Positions 23,644 through 37,021 are shown, counted from the first letter of the stretch. The stretch: 64,000 nt of DNA from Hypoxylon rubiginosum (GCA_902806565.1 CADCXA010000006.1:2294001-2358000), one strand, 5' to 3'. Translations and numbers: made by a program. Notes: generated from the sequence alone by a model not told the origin.

Positions 23644-24360
23644 ACACTCTATTGCGTGATCTAAAGTGATGAAGATGAATTGGGCGCTGGGTACTTGGAA
23701 GACATCTTGTAAAGCAAGCATTATCGGCATACATAACAATGAACTGCCTACTACATTGTATTAAACTAGCTACCTGGAGGAGCATTTTGAAGCTCTTGAA
23801 GCAATATTCTCGCCCTCTTTCGCTTTTATAATACATATTAAACCTCGTCAGGAAGCCCTGCCAAGCATACAGATCGTGCCCTGCTTCCTCTCCCCGCAGC
23901 TTCCCCAGAAATTTACTTATATCCTCATGTCATCTGCGTATGCCATCAAAGACGACGCCGTTCAGGGGCCAGTGTCTCCACCACCGGCCACACTTTGCCT
24001 CCGGGTCATGGCATCAATTCACTTTGCCTGTATACCTCAGGGCTGCCGAAAATAAAAGAGCTCGCTTTTCGAATTGTCACATTTGTGTTCCATTCTGGTT
24101 GAAGCCGAGGGGTTGGTGTAACGATGATAATTATGACCGTGTCCAATGCCAAGAGAGCACAGAGTCTGTGGCGCTATGTTTTTGTGTTGGCAACAGGGCT
24201 TAAGGATGAGACCTCGGGAAAGCCTAAGGAGATATATGTATATTGACGCGAGAAGGTCGAACCCGTAAATGACTGGAGACTTGGGTCTGCGTCCTAGGTG
24301 TTAAGTGTGTAGGTAAATCCCATTGCATATCATTCTCAATAAGGTCGTAGAATCCTAGGG

Positions 24361-24402
24361 GAGAAAAAAAGAAAGAAAGGAAGAAAGAAAGGAAAAGAAA
24401 AG
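24361..24402. repeat. GAAA-rich simple repeat
   Basis: This purine tract is made of GAAA and GGAA units on the plus strand. Confidence 0.8.
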
Positions 24403-24513
24403 TTGAATCCAGACCAGGCTCAGTTTCGGCGTCGCTCTCGGTGACTTTTCGTTCTAGGTTGGGGGGAGTGGGGGGTATGCTTAGAAGGGGGTTTAAAGGT
24501 TCAGAATTCTCCG

Positions 24514-25047
24514 TCAAAGTACTCGTCGTACCGATAGAAGAGAGCCGATCGTGCAAATAAACCCCATGCCGAAGACATCTAGCACGTCTCCCTGTAGCTT
24601 CTTGCCCATCGCCTCGCCGTTGGCGTAGTGTCGGCTAAGAAAGTTGTAGTCGGCAAACGAAAGGCTGGCCGGAGGCGGAAGTTCTGCAGCTCCCCGGTTT
24701 GCGCATCCGGGAACGGTGGTCGCCAGGTAAGCCATCAGGTCAGAAACTTCGGTGGCATCATCGGCAGCATCCACGGCGCGTATACGGGCCGACTCCAGGC
24801 TTCCGATGACGAAAGGGAGCGCGTTAGGAGGGATCTGGTTCGCGATTATGGTACGGCAAACTGAGTGGAGATTATCCTTAAGGGCGTCGCGGAAGATACT
24901 GTGGCTCGAAACAACGGGGAAGAGCTCCGGTATCGTATCTAGATGAGCTAGGACGATGCCGACGACATGCAAAGGTAGCTTCAGGATGGGACTGGGATGG
25001 GTTGGCGGCGTTAGAGCCGAAGACGGCGCTGGTGTGGTGAATGCCAT
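24514..25047 (-). CDS. F-box-like protein, apparently truncated
   Basis: This encodes 177 residues starting MAFTTPAP. Residues about 20-60 (ILKLPLHVVGIVLAHLDTIPEL) resemble an F-box helix pair as in many Sordariomycete F-box-like proteins. These are normally about twice this length. The ORF stops soon after KLQGDVLDVF. In another frame, a single base out of step, the DNA encodes ARSALFYRYDEYFDGEF, which resembles the RALYRFELY segment that usually follows. A frameshift or a missed splice event near 24570 is therefore possible. Such proteins usually act as SCF substrate adaptors. The family call is tentative. Confidence 0.5.
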   Translation of the reverse strand: MAFTTPAPSSALTPPTHPSPILKLPLHVVGIVLAHLDTIPELFPVVSSHSIFRDALKDNLHSVCRTIIANQIPPNALPFVIGSLESARIRAVDAADDATEVSDLMAYLATTVPGCANRGAAELPPPASLSFADYNFLSRHYANGEAMGKKLQGDVLDVFGMGFICTIGSLLSVRRVL

Positions 25048-26003
25048 AACTCTAGCTTCTTTGGCGAAGGATTTAAAAGAGGAATTATGAAGATGTAATA
25101 TGAGTGAGGTATGTGGTTGCAGAGTGACTAAAATCTAAGATAGACGAATCTAAGAATGAGAAAAGAGGGAGAGTCTGAAGTGCTCAGATACCTACCTGGG
25201 TACCTAGGGCATTTATACAAATACTTAAACTGTTGCCACCCTTTTAGACACTGGGAGTCGGCTTGTTATTGAAGGGTTGTGACATTAGCCTCAACGAAAA
25301 GTAGGGACTGAAGCCGCCGAGGAAACCTTCAATAAAGCGGCTACCGCCCGGGGTAGTATTTAGAGTACTAAGGCAGCCTCTTAAGATATAATTCTCGCCG
25401 AGTGAAACAGCACCGGCGAGGAATACACGTCTACTAACAAGTTGAAGTATGATCCGGCGAAACTCTAGAACTAATAAGCGTGCCAAGAAGATTACGAAGG
25501 GGACTGAGAAGTATGCGATAATATTTCTACAATCTAGAGCTTATGATCCCATGAGTTGATGCCATCGGCAGGAAACGGACCTACATCATATGAAATAGTT
25601 AGCTCTAGTAGGTAACTAGAAGGTAGGTAAGGTCTACGTACATATATTATATGAGCAGAGATCTTTCTTGTACTCCTCCTAGATAGGCGTGCAACAGTCC
25701 TAGTTGACGTATTCACTTGACGGGTACTCAACCTTATTCGACTAAGTCAAACGCATTAGCAACAAAAGTTATATTTGGCTTCTGATATTATTAACTAAGT
25801 CCGAGCCCGCCTCACGACTGTAACATCCACGAGATAAGAGTGGCTGTGGCGGGAATATCAGGACCTTAAACAATCCTTTCAGGGTCGTGCTGTCGCCCCT
25901 TTCGTAACACCCTGACTAATCAAACGCAGCCGGTTTGCCAAATTAACGCCTTGATACATGCAGCTTGAAAACAAAAGCTGGCCCTCTGCATCCCATTGTT
26001 CAC
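25048..26003. other. Intergenic region
   Basis: This spacer contains the promoter of the F-box-like gene and the 3' flank of the Spt6 gene. A TACCTGGGTACCTAGG motif is present at about 25192. No gene was seen. Confidence 0.5.
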
Positions 26004-29000
26004 TTATCTTCTCATCTGCTGCATCTTGCTGATCTCGCTGTTGAATCTGAGCTTAAAGCCGTTGCACAGAGCGAGCATGTGCGGATATTGATTCTTCATC
26101 ATCTCGAAAGCGTGAGGCACTACTTTCACCTCCCACATGTTGATCGGCGAAGTCTTACTAGCCTTAAAACACAGATAGAAGTATCCGGCTCTCTTGGGGT
26201 TGATGCAGAACAGGTAGATGGAGCGGTTTGGATTGGCATCCGAGTACGACGTCAGCCATTTTTCTGCCATCAAGTTAGCCTGGTTGTCCGAGGGTTCGAA
26301 ATGTATCATGTGTACTTACCAGCATCCGAGACGCTACCTTTCTTGAACTTTTCGTGACCCATCATTTCGTCGACTTTCTTAGCCATCGCCTTGATGTGAT
26401 CCACGATAAGTTCGTCCAAATCCGTGTACGTATATTTACCGCCGATACGAAGCGTTTTTCCGACTGAAAACTCAGTCTCTTTCTGCAGTTCAAGGACGTC
26501 AATGTGCTGGTAAACGCCGTCTGCGACCTTCCAGGTGATGGTGAGGTGATCGTTCCCCTTAGAAGATGGTCGAATGACAACATCGCCTTGGGCTTGAGAA
26601 CCTAAGAATTGCTCGGCCTGCGTAGAATTAAACGGCTTAAACAACGGGTGGTTGATGACACGTTGAGTGCGGCCGGTAACTTTATCCTTCTCCCGCAGCG
26701 CATCCTTGTCACTATCCTCGAGTCTGAAGTCCCAAGTCCCGCGATCATGATCGTTATGCCTTTTGTAGGGCCGTCGAAGCGCGTCCTCACGTATCGTGAG
26801 CTTTGCCAAAAAGTCCTTACGGCTCAGTTCTAAGATTTTAGACTGGATAGTCTGCCCGACGTGTACAACATCCCGGATGGATGCATTGCTTCGGTGGCTG
26901 GCCTCGTGTGCCTCAATCCGACCCTCGATGCCGCAGTCAAGCTTGGCAATGGCAAAGTCATCCTTGACTACTCGGAGATTCACCGAGACGATCATGCCCT
27001 CGGCTAGGGAATCTTTGGTTTCGCCCGTGAACATGACAAATACCTGGTCAGCACTCAGAATGTTGAAGTTCCGGCGGAGCTCTTCGTACGGGGCCTGCAG
27101 TTCTGCCCTGATGGTCTCTAGGGTCGCCCGCTTTCTCTGGTTGTAATTCTTCTCCAGTTGCTCAGCGTATTCTTCCAGGATGAGCTCGTTGACCTTTTCC
27201 TGTTCGCCTTCCCTGAAAAGCTTACGGACTATGGCGCCGGGGCCATTTTCGTCGGTTTCGGCCTTCACATCCTCTTCGTCCAGCTCGAGCGCATCTGCGG
27301 CCATCTTGCGGCCGAGTTCGTAATCTTCAGGGTGAACACGTGTGTTATCCAGGGGCTCCGAGTCATTGTTACTAGAAGTGTACTCGATGTAGAGGAAACT
27401 GGCGCAGTTATTCCAGACGCGAGGACCAACAACTGGCAACTTGTTGTTATCGGGGTCGCCAACAAGTTCGTCTCGCGAACTTACTTTTCCACCGTTCGTG
27501 TTGATAGCCTTGATGACGCTTGTTGCTTTGCGAGGACCTAGGCCAGCAACGTAAGGAAGTAAGTTAGATGTGTATGCGTCTCCGACGGCTTCATTAATAT
27601 CGACACCGCAGAGATTCACCATGTCGACCATCGACGTCTCAAGGTGCTTCAACAGCTTCTCTTGAGGAAGTAGGTGCTGACAAGGATTGAATAATAGAGA
27701 TGTGACGTCCTTCCCAAGAGCCGCATACTCCTTCATCGGATTTTGGAGATATCTCGCTAATGCGATACAATATCTCGTGTTGGAACCTAGCGTTGGGTGA
27801 TCAGCCTGCGCTCTGGGGCTGTCTTTGTAAAGTCTTGCGACTTCATCATTGACAACCACTACCTCCAACATGTCGGTGCGTTTCTCGTCCGTATCCGGGT
27901 CGTCGTATTCGTCGCCTATTAGGTTCTTCTCGTGCACAAGGGACTCCAAGTCGCGGACTAATCGGTGGGTGTCAGTCGAAAAGCCGCTGACGCCTATTAC
28001 GTCGGGCATTCTGCGCTCGAACAATTTGACGAAAGCTTCACGTTGAGTCTCATCGCGAGCTAGATTGCCAAATTTGCCGTGCTCGACGACCCGTCCTCCT
28101 TCATCAACCCAGGCCCAGAAGATAGGGTCTCGAACTGGGTCACCCATGCCGTTTGATAAGGCAAGAACACGCGGGACTGTGCCCAGCACCATACCCTTCG
28201 GTTTGTAGGGTGCCTGGTCAAGTCGCTTAGAGTACTCCTCGCGGCAGAGCTTCAGAAGCTCTTCTTGACACGCTGTTCGTAACGAGTCTTTGACACCTTT
28301 GGCTATCACCCTTTCAAGCTTCTTAAAAGCTACATCGAGTACCTTTTGACGCTCGTCGTTCCACGCATCTGCGAGTTCACTGTAGTTGTCCGAAGCAAAT
28401 TCCACCTGAAGCTGGCGCCGGAATTCTTTCTCGTTCTGCAGTCGAAGTTTGACCTCTATGAAGCCTTCCTCTTCGGCCTTCATCATTTTCAAGAACAGTT
28501 CAGGTCGGCGGGCGAGGTCGGGAATAGTCTGGTTAATGAGGTACTTGATCTCATAATACGGATGTGAGTCGTCGATCCTTCGAAGGCCCTTTTCCGTTCG
28601 ATGGCAACTGATCTCACCCATCATGTAGAAGTTCTGCCGGAAATGCTTGCGCATTCTCGGGCTCATGAACAGCTCCTCGGCATACATGTGCCTCGCCTGG
28701 ACTAGAACTTGATCACCGGTGGGGAACTGGCTATCGGTGAGGCTATCCGCGAGGTCGATCGGTAGACTTTGCTCATCATCCGCGATCGCTTTCTTGCCTT
28801 CACGGAGGGCGTTCTGTGCTAGTCGATCGGGAGGGATACCGTAAGCCTTCACAAACTTGTAGACGCTGCTCTTGCGGACACGCTCAAAAACGGACGTCTT
28901 TGCACCCGGCCGTTTATTGCCCTTGACGACTCCGTTCATCGCTGCGATATCCTTTAACTGAGATGCATATTGGAAGTTGATATAGTCCTGCAAGTCTTGC

Positions 29001-30457
29001 AGTTCTTCCATCGTGACAGCCTGGCCCAGCATTTCCGGTATCATGTCGTCATTCACCTGCGCGGCTTCACGGAGGTTGTCGTAGGTTCGTTCGAGTGTGC
29101 TACGCTTTTCAAATAGCGATCGGTATTTAATATCCAGCTCGAGGATCCGCCAGAGGTCATCCTGCGTAAGCAGCTTCTCCGCATTGACAATGTACTCTGG
29201 CGCTTCGGGGTCATCGAAGTGCTCAGGATTACGGGTTTTGCGAGCGTGGATGAGGTAATCCTTGCGGTGTTGGAAGACGTATGGTACCTCGAGATCTTCA
29301 AGAACAAAGTATTCGAGCACCTTGCCGACAGCTTTCTGGAAAGGGCCGTGCAGATCCCCGGAAAGCTGCTTCTTCGGCCACATTAGATCGGCGATCCACT
29401 GAATTTCATCCTTGAACTGCTCGCCTTGGATGTTGAGATGCTTGAAAGGTTTTCGATCGAGCTGGAATCGTTCGGGCTCGTCGGTGAAACGAATGGCATT
29501 GTCCTCGTCGGTTAGAAGTTTCTCGGCCAGCTGCGAAGGTTCGAAGACGTCCTTTAGCTCAAGGGTCTGCTCCTCCCTCTGACGCTCTTCCTCCTCTTCC
29601 TCTTCATCCAATGCCCATTGATAGTCCTCTCCGTTTCCGAAGATGGCTTCCATATCCTCTAGTGCATCTTTGTCAAGGCCGGCGCGATCGACGATACGTC
29701 CAGTTATACCCTTGTCTCGCGGTCGGGCAACCTCCATGTCTTCCATCTGTCGCATCCGCTCATCCTCGTCCTCGGGGAAGTCATCCTCGATAAAATCGTC
29801 GAATTCCTCGGCGGCGGCGCGATGGTTTGGTCGGGCATAGGGGCGATCGTCGACGGGCTCGTCATCTTCGTCGGAGAACATATCATCAAGATCACGTTGC
29901 TTGTTTCTCCGAACATCGTCGTCTCGGTGACCACGCTTTAGTCTTTTAAATTTACTCTGTGTAGCTAGGTTAGTTGAGACGCTGGCGTGAATGATGTGGT
30001 TACATGTCGTACCTGCGTGGGCTCTTTGCGCTCCCATTCGGGAATATTCTCGCCAATTAGGTCAATATCATCGTCGTCCAGCTGGGCTTCCTCTTCACGG
30101 TCCTGACGGCGCTTGCGCTTCCTACGTTTGCGTCGCTCGTCCTCATCTTCGACTAGATCTTCGTCTTCGTCTTCATCTTCGTCAACGATGAAGCCTTCTC
30201 GAATCTATGAAGCAATGCGCGGTTAGTTGTTTGAAGGCACATAGCCATCTATGTAGAGTAGAGGGTGCATGAATTACCTCTCGGGCTTCTTCCTCATCAT
30301 CATCGTCGTCCTCTTCTTCGCTCGAGTCATCTATATTCCCATTCTGCTTTCGAGATCTGTCTCTCGTCTCGCCTGTTTCCTCGTCAAAGGACTCATCATC
30401 TTCTTCATCGTCCAGCTCAGCCTCCCCCACGATCAAATCCCTCATAGAGTTGCTCAT
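26004..30457 (-). CDS. SPT6: Transcription elongation factor Spt6
   Basis: Four exons (30457-30278, 30204-30013, 29956-26320, 26263-26004) encode 1422 residues. A very acidic, low-complexity N-terminus (about 1-200) precedes the core. The core contains the helix-turn-helix and YqgF-like regions (including GVSGFSTDTHRLVRDLE), a helix-hairpin-helix segment (LLPYVAGLGPRKA), and an S1-like domain (GMIVSVNLRVVKDDFAIAKL). The C-terminal tandem SH2 domain is split by the last intron and ends in MQQMRR. Spt6 is a histone chaperone that travels with RNA polymerase II; its tandem SH2 binds the phosphorylated Rpb1 linker. All splice junctions have standard GT and AG ends, and the exon lengths sum to one frame. 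This is a single-copy housekeeping gene. Confidence 0.96.
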
Positions 30458-33448
30458 GTTGGCGGGTCGCAAGGCGAAAAGGTAGGCACGCTTCTACGTT
30501 TGTTTGAAGGGTACGAGTAGAAGGTATGCTGGGAGGATTGAAAAGTGGCACTTCGTAGGATCGATGTCGGGAATGGGGAAGGGGAAATAGATGTGATGGT
30601 GCTAATGGACACCTTTATAGTGCGCACGTCTGATGGAAAAAGTTGGTTGGGAAACCTTTTATTTCCTTTGACACATTAACTTAGCCTTGAGGAAGCTTAA
30701 ATTTTGTATCGCGTCTTGCGGTGGCCAGCCTCGCGGTTGCGTAGGTAAGCGCCAAGCTAAATTGGTCCCTGCTTTCGGTTTGGTTTGGGTTGATTGAGCA
30801 GGGGAAGTGCAAGCCACAACTCAAGCCAAAAAGCTCAAGCCAAAAAGCTCAAGCCACAACTTTGATATCACCTGAGTAGAGGTACGTTTCTTATCAGCAC
30901 CAAGATCTTAGATAGTGGCTTGTGCGCATGTAATCGTTTCCGCATTGCCAGCTGTGATGCAAAAGATTTCAATTTATTAAGATCACTGCAAGCTCCTATC
31001 CGGTGTTGTTATACCATCATGCCATACTGCCCGGTATTAAATAGAGATCTATACGAATACAGGCCGTGGATGCACTTTTATATCACTTTTATATTCTCGT
31101 TGATTAAGCTTATGAATGGAAGATTATTTAACTGGACCATTTGGTTATTGAAAGACGGCCAAAAACAGCTCTGACCACGCGAAAAGGATAAGCCGAATCG
31201 AGATACAACTACCTATATGTAGGTATGTAGGTATGTAGGTACAATTACCTAGTCTTATATGGGATAGGTACTGGTAGAAGGTCAAATGATCAATGATACG
31301 AGATATCCAACATGACACCAGAATCGTTTGCGAGACTGTAACTCCAGACAAGTGTGGGACCGTGAAGAATGTGAAGCTCTCAGGGGAACGGACGGACATG
31401 TGCTTCAGGCCAGCAGGATGCATCAGCCACCAAGCCTACATGTATGAAATATATGAGGTTGATGATATGCCAAACGAAGGAGCTCGTCTTTGCGAAGGAA
31501 CACGAACTAAGATTTCAATAAAAAGGGGGTGGCAAGACGTTTACATATCTAACTCCTACCTCTTGACATGACATGTCTGTAAATACATGCAAACGCATAC
31601 ATATATACATCCTATGAAGTTGACACTTGAGTCGGCGAGAGACTAACAGCACGAGTAATGACCAAATTTACCTAGGTACCTAGGGGTATAACAGGCCTTT
31701 AGAAATGGCTAATTATAAACACTGATTACATGTAGGTTGCATTATACCCCTTCCAGTTATTGTGCGGCATGTATTGATATGCAGGCTACTGCATTGGGAT
31801 CGTACTTTGCCATGTAGGTGTATCGATTCTATCCCACTGCAGGTGCTCAGCTCAGAGGTACTGTGTAGGTTAGGTAGCGGGACACGCAGGGACACACCCG
31901 CGTATTTTCCTTCTTACAGCGAGATCGAGCCCCGCGGTCCCCGCTACCCCCTTATTTCAGGTATCCAGTACCCACAGACGAAAAATAATTGCAGCGGAAT
32001 CTAGCGAATTTAGCGGAATTTAGAAGTATTCATTACATCCGCACAGAGCTAACAGTAGTGGAAACTTCAAATGTTCAACCACTCGACTTCCATAACCACG
32101 CACCCTCTTTTACGTCTAATCTTCCACTCATATCACGACTGTAAACGCTTTGAACCAGATATGACGATTCGGTTTCAAATCTCGAAATCCCCTACTGTTG
32201 TATGTGGCATCATCCCTCACTCTCACTCTCATTCTCACTAGCACCACTAGCACACTAGCACACTGTACACTGTACACTCATCAATTCCTTTGTGTGTTAT
32301 GAGATAGAGATACCGTAAATCCGTACCTTAACACACAGACTCAATATTTGCCCACCTTTTTTTTCTCCCACCATCGTCCCATTCCGCCATTCTCCCGCTA
32401 CCTAGCTACGTCTGGGAAAACTCCTTTATCTCTTATTAGTGGCCGTCTACGGGTGATTGTCAATATCACCTGCAGTCTCTCTTGTCCCCCTCAGTCAAAG
32501 CCGACCAATACATGAACCCGTATCAAGACCCAACTACATTTAGGTATTATTGGTTTTTACTAAAATAGGGAAAAGTGACGAGAGCTCGACCAACCGAACC
32601 ACCAATCCGTCGCGTCAGATACACAGTTCATTTTACCGTGGGTCAGCAGAGTCGTAGCAAACAAGCACAACTCTCCAAATCGAAAAGTTCTGATAGGTAT
32701 GTATTTTCAGACCTCGTAATTTTATTTATTTTATTTAAATTCCTTTTTCTTCTATCTTTCTATCTTTTTCGTTCGTCCCAACACGTATTAAATCCACCTT
32801 GCGCTCATACACTCACACATAATAGTGGCAATTTGCTGCGACATCCAAAGCCACATCATACCGCATCCCAAGGTACTACACCCACCCAAACTTGGCACCG
32901 GTACTAGGTAGTTATAGGGGGTCTAAGGGGCATATCTAGCAGGGTCGGTACACCGTGCCGGTCCCACTACAACCCGGCACCAACTGCTACATATGTACAT
33001 CGTCGTCCCTCCCTGCAGCATCTTCCTGCATTTCCCTTCCACAACCGCCTTACCACTTAATTTACTGACCGGATTATAGTCGGTAGCTTTCGTTGCGACT
33101 ACGGTGCCCAGCAACCCTTCACGCTATATCGCACGACAGTACATGGTCGCACACTGATCGCCATCATTACTTCCACGACATACACCGATTTAGTCCTACC
33201 TATCTACCCCTTCACCTTCGATCTTTTCTGGTCGCTGAGCTGCGAGGGGCACAGACCTACCCGCGAGACATAGCCGCCGTGAACCACGTAGAGCGAAACT
33301 AACACGCAACCACCTACTGGTGGAAATGCAAATCGACCTGTCCTCGAATCTCGCTACCTTGGAATTGTCCTAAGGGTATTGCGTAACGTGGGAGTCGAAC
33401 GATCTGGAGTCTTGAACTTATACCTTCGTCCCCTACAAGCTACCCACG
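30458..33448. other. Long divergent promoter region between Spt6 and MAPKK genes
   Basis: This 3 kb separates two divergently transcribed genes. A small tandem repeat lies at 30810-30861. TATGTAGG and TACCTAGGTA tracts occur near 31215 and 31671. The 1.2 kb before the MAPKK start is pyrimidine-rich and has several short upstream ORFs, which suggests a long transcribed leader. I see no conserved gene. Confidence 0.5.
30810..30861. repeat. Short tandem repeat (CAAGCC units)
   Basis: Four units of 12 to 14 bases are present, two being CAAGCCAAAAAGCT and two CAAGCCACAACT. Confidence 0.85.
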
Positions 33449-35176
33449 ATGGCCGACACAGGATTCGCCCCGCGCTCTATGAAGCGCAAGAATGTCAAAG
33501 GTCTCGCACTTACTCCCGCTGCTCCGAAGCAAAATGCGCCCTCCGGCAACGATCGCGCTGTTGGCTGGGGCATTGCCGGCTCGAGAGCTCCCGAAGAGGG
33601 CCAAGAGGATCAACTTGAAATCGGAATCGAATATAATCTCAACCTTCGACAAGAGGATATCGAGATTGTTAAGGAACTCGGTTCAGGAAATGGAGGTACG
33701 GTTAGCAAGGTTAAACATCTACCCACTGGAACCACGATGGCTCGCAAGGTAACTATAACCCCAAATGCTACGTATAGTTGCGGAGGGCAAGATCTAATCT
33801 CGGTCCAGGTGATTCACGTCGAGGCAAAAAAGGAACTACGCAAACGAATAGTTCGTGAGCTGTCGATCATGCACGGCTGCCACTCCGATTATATAGTCAC
33901 CTTTTATGGCGCTTTCCTAAACGACCATAACGATGTGATCATGTGTATGGAGTACATGGACGTCGGGTAAGTTGCGTAAGAGAAGCTTACGGACCGAACC
34001 TAACCGAATGATTACAGGTCTCTAGATAGGGTCTCCCGTCATTTCGGGCCGATCCGCGTCGATGTACTCGGCAAGATCGCGGAAGCAACTTTGGGCGGCC
34101 TGGTCTATTTGTACTCGAAGCTGCACATTATGCATCGAGACATCAAGCCCTCCAATATTCTGGTGAATTCCAGGGGTCATATTAAGCTGTGCGATTTCGG
34201 AGTATCCGGTGAGCTGGTCAACTCCATCGCTGACACGTTCGTTGGAACTTCGACGTACATGGCCCCCGAACGAATTCAAGGAGAGAAATACACAGTTAAG
34301 TCGGATGTGTGGAGTTTTGGCTTGTCTATCATGGAACTGGCTATTGGCAAGTTTCCATTCGCAAGCGAACAGCTCTCGGACGGTGACGGCGCGCCTGCTG
34401 GTATCTTGGATCTTCTCCAGCAGATTGTGCACGAGCCTGCACCCAGACTTCCTAGAAGTGACGCATTCCCTTCGATTCTGGAAGATATGGTCCAGAAGTG
34501 TTTATCGAAAGTGCCTGAGGAACGCCCGACGCCTCAAGAGCTATGGGTAAGCAATATTTCCCACTTTCGGATGAGGAAACATGGAAGCGCTAATAATATA
34601 TAGGACCGAGACCCTTTCGTTCAGGCAGCGAAGAGGACGCCGGTAGACCTTAAAGAATGGGCTGTTGGCCTTATGGAAAAGGACAATCGGAAGTCGCACT
34701 TGGTACCCCAACTTTCGCCTGCTACTCGAGAGCTACTGAGATCCAGCGATTCCCCTACGTTCCAGAATGATGGAAATGCCGCCTACACGCCAACTTCCGG
34801 CGAGATTCCGATCGCAGGCGCCATTGCCTCGCCGCGAGACCAAGGACACGTACAGAACCGATCACCGACTAGAAACGGCGTAGGAAGTGTCGGTCGCTCG
34901 TCCGGTGCTGCTATACATCCGGGCCTCGGCCAACGATCTGCGACCTCCGGATCAATTCCTCAGATAACCACCGCGGATCTGTCACAACCTGCTAGTGCCA
35001 CGCTCGGAACCTCATTCACTTTACCAGTCCGACCTGCACCTCCGGGCGGTCCGTTACCGCCGCCTCCCCCTAGGAGGGACACGCCGGATGAGCTGCGAAG
35101 AGAGAGCAGACGACAGGCGACATTTGGTCCGCCGTCGAATGGTGCTTACGGAAACACAGGATACTCGTCACGATAG
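33449..35176 (+). CDS. MAP kinase kinase, Ste7/Mst7/MEK-2 type
   Basis: Four exons (33449-33748, 33809-33966, 34018-34546, 34604-35176) encode 519 residues. The N-terminus has a MAPK docking-type motif ([13 protein letters not shown], about 11-23). The kinase domain spans about 68-345, with the glycine loop GSGNGG, the lysine in [14 protein letters not shown] (His about 192), DFGVSG (Asp about 212), the MAPKK activation loop NSIADTF (SxAxT) and MAPE. The C-terminal tail is Ser/Pro-rich with a PLPPPPPRR stretch. The N-terminal docking sequence and overall layout match the Ste7 orthologues of the Fus3/Kss1-type pathway for mating, infection structures and hyphal fusion. The Pbs2 and Mkk1 types look less likely. 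Confidence 0.94.
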
Positions 35177-35900
35177 AACGGGATCCTGCTTCTCGTCACC
35201 CGCTCACTACGCCATCGCACCATACGGGCTATGGTGAGCTCATGCTAGCTACTTGGGCAAACCGATCGTAGGTAGAAGTGACACGACTACTGATTATCAC
35301 CTCGTGGTGTTTCACATGTCGTGTTTACTCCGGCAACCACATGTTAGACATTATATCATCTGCATATCCCGAAGCATTTTTACAATGGAGGGGGCAAGGG
35401 GGCACGAGGCATTGCGAGGAAAGACAAACGTAAACCGGAAAAACGTTGTTGGAGAGGGACACATGGAGTTATATATCACGCCTGCTGCTACTAGCACTTT
35501 TGAGAAAATGGTCCACGTAGGTAGAACCTAGTATAAATGCGACAAGACATTACATACCTAAACTCCCATATCCATCTCGACGGTACTCGTATTACTTGAT
35601 GGATACGGTGATGTTCGCGTTGGCTTTCCATATTATATGGCTCTAGCTTATGGGAATGGCGGAAATGTTCAGGTAGTCTGGCATCAAGACGAAAGTAGCT
35701 GTTGGGAAAGGGGCATATTCTATAAGGTACCTCCTGTCTAAGGTAGCCAGCCAGCCGTCATAGGCCGATTCCGAATCACCGTAGCCCATATTCTAGCATG
35801 TTTACATTAACAAGTCCACCATCGGTGCAGTGTTGCAGCTGGCACTTTGAGCCTCTTAAACCCCATCCCTACCTAGGTAGCCTTGGCAGAGGCACGGCCT
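35177..35900. other. Convergent 3' spacer
   Basis: This lies between the 3' ends of the MAPKK gene and the HAD gene. I see no gene, only short chance ORFs and a CTACCTAGGTAG palindrome at about 35870. Confidence 0.55.
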
Positions 35901-37021
35901 TCACGACACTTTCCTGCCCACAAACCCACGGTCTAAAACGTCGGCCAGCTCGTCCAGCCGCTCGATGACCAGGTCGGTGTGTTCGTGGTCGGCTAGGTGC
36001 CGGTTCACGTCGTTCACGAGCAGCACCGTCGCGGCGCCGGCACGGCGGCCTGCCGTCATGTCGTCGATCGAGTCGCCGACCATGATCAGGCCCGAGGCGT
36101 CGCCGACCTCCTCGTGGCCGTGCGAATCCGATCCCACGGCGCCCGGCTTCTCGCTGCTGCTCGCCACCGAGCCCCCCTCCCGCTGGCCGACGACATCACG
36201 CACGGCGCGCTCGTCCTGCGGGCCGCGGACGCGCCGGACGAGGCCCCAGCTGCGGGCGATGAAGAGCAGGCCGGCGGGGTCCGGCTTCGGGGGGCGGAAG
36301 TCGCGGGTGACGACGGGGTGGAAGACGCTGCCGGCGAGGAATTTTGTCAGGAGGTGGGCGACCGGCTGCTCGAAGTTGCGGGTGCAGATGCCCTTGCGGA
36401 CGCGGCGGGCGTCCAGGTACGACATGAGGTCGGCGAGGCCGGGCTGCGCGACCTGCTGGGCCATGGAGACGCGCTCGATGGCGCGGATCGACGCCATGGC
36501 TTCTTCCTGCTGCGCGGCCGTCGGCAGGGAGTAGATGTGCTCTAGGATGTCGACGCTCTTGGGGATCCCTAGGACGCTGCGCATCTCTGCGAACATGTGG
36601 TTCTGCGGTTGGCTGTGAGAGGTTGTTAGTTGGGTTGCTTAAGCATATTAGAGGTGAAGTGAGGTGAGGTGAGATATATAGGGGATGAGATTTTCTATTC
36701 TTTATGAGCACGCCTGAGATTTCCCCATTTCTCGCGGTTACTATAACCGATGGATCTTCAAACTCTTCTCTCAGTATATATGAATACCCCTCTACAAGTC
36801 GGCGTAGTGTCACGATGGGTCTTATAGGTTCGAGGGAGACTGGTACGCTTTCTTCGCCATGATAATAGGGATTTATTAGTGTATATTGTTAGAAAATGTG
36901 CTTCTTACCACAGAGTGCCATCAACATCGAATATGACCCCCTGTAGCCTGGGCAAGTCATGGTGTTGACTAGTTGCTACCTCTTTAAGAGGAGCGAAACG
37001 TCTGGGTCCTGTTTGGGCCAT
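35901..37021 (-). CDS. HAD-superfamily hydrolase (phosphatase-like)
   Basis: Two exons (37021-36909 and 36612-35901) encode 274 residues. The intron of about 300 bases is longer than usual here. HAD motif I is VIFDVDGTLC at about 29-38, spanning the splice junction. Motif II is a variant (ICTRN), the motif III lysine is in PKPDPAG, and motif IV is MVGDSIDDMTAG. A helical cap lies between motifs I and II, as in subclass IA enzymes such as phosphoglycolate phosphatase. The substrate is unknown. No signal peptide is present. It is divergent from the coiled-coil gene at 37504. Confidence 0.88.

Larger units (their letters stand above)
22798..24513. other. Intergenic region with gene relics
   Basis: Around 23187-23245 the plus strand reads MFNELPPEQVRIKI, stop, QHA, which looks like the start of a 2EXR/F-box-type domain broken by a stop. 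Around 23480-23660 a frame with YCFDP, GLEATGNLEV and no proper start resembles a decayed copy of array members 3 and 4. A GAAA-rich tract lies at 24361-24402. The far right holds the 3' flank of the F-box-like gene. Confidence 0.4.

Noticed and set aside
23940..24203. An 87-codon ORF with six cysteines near the array
   Set aside because: It lacks the Met-Cys start, the late CxxC order and the shared flanks, so it is not a family member.
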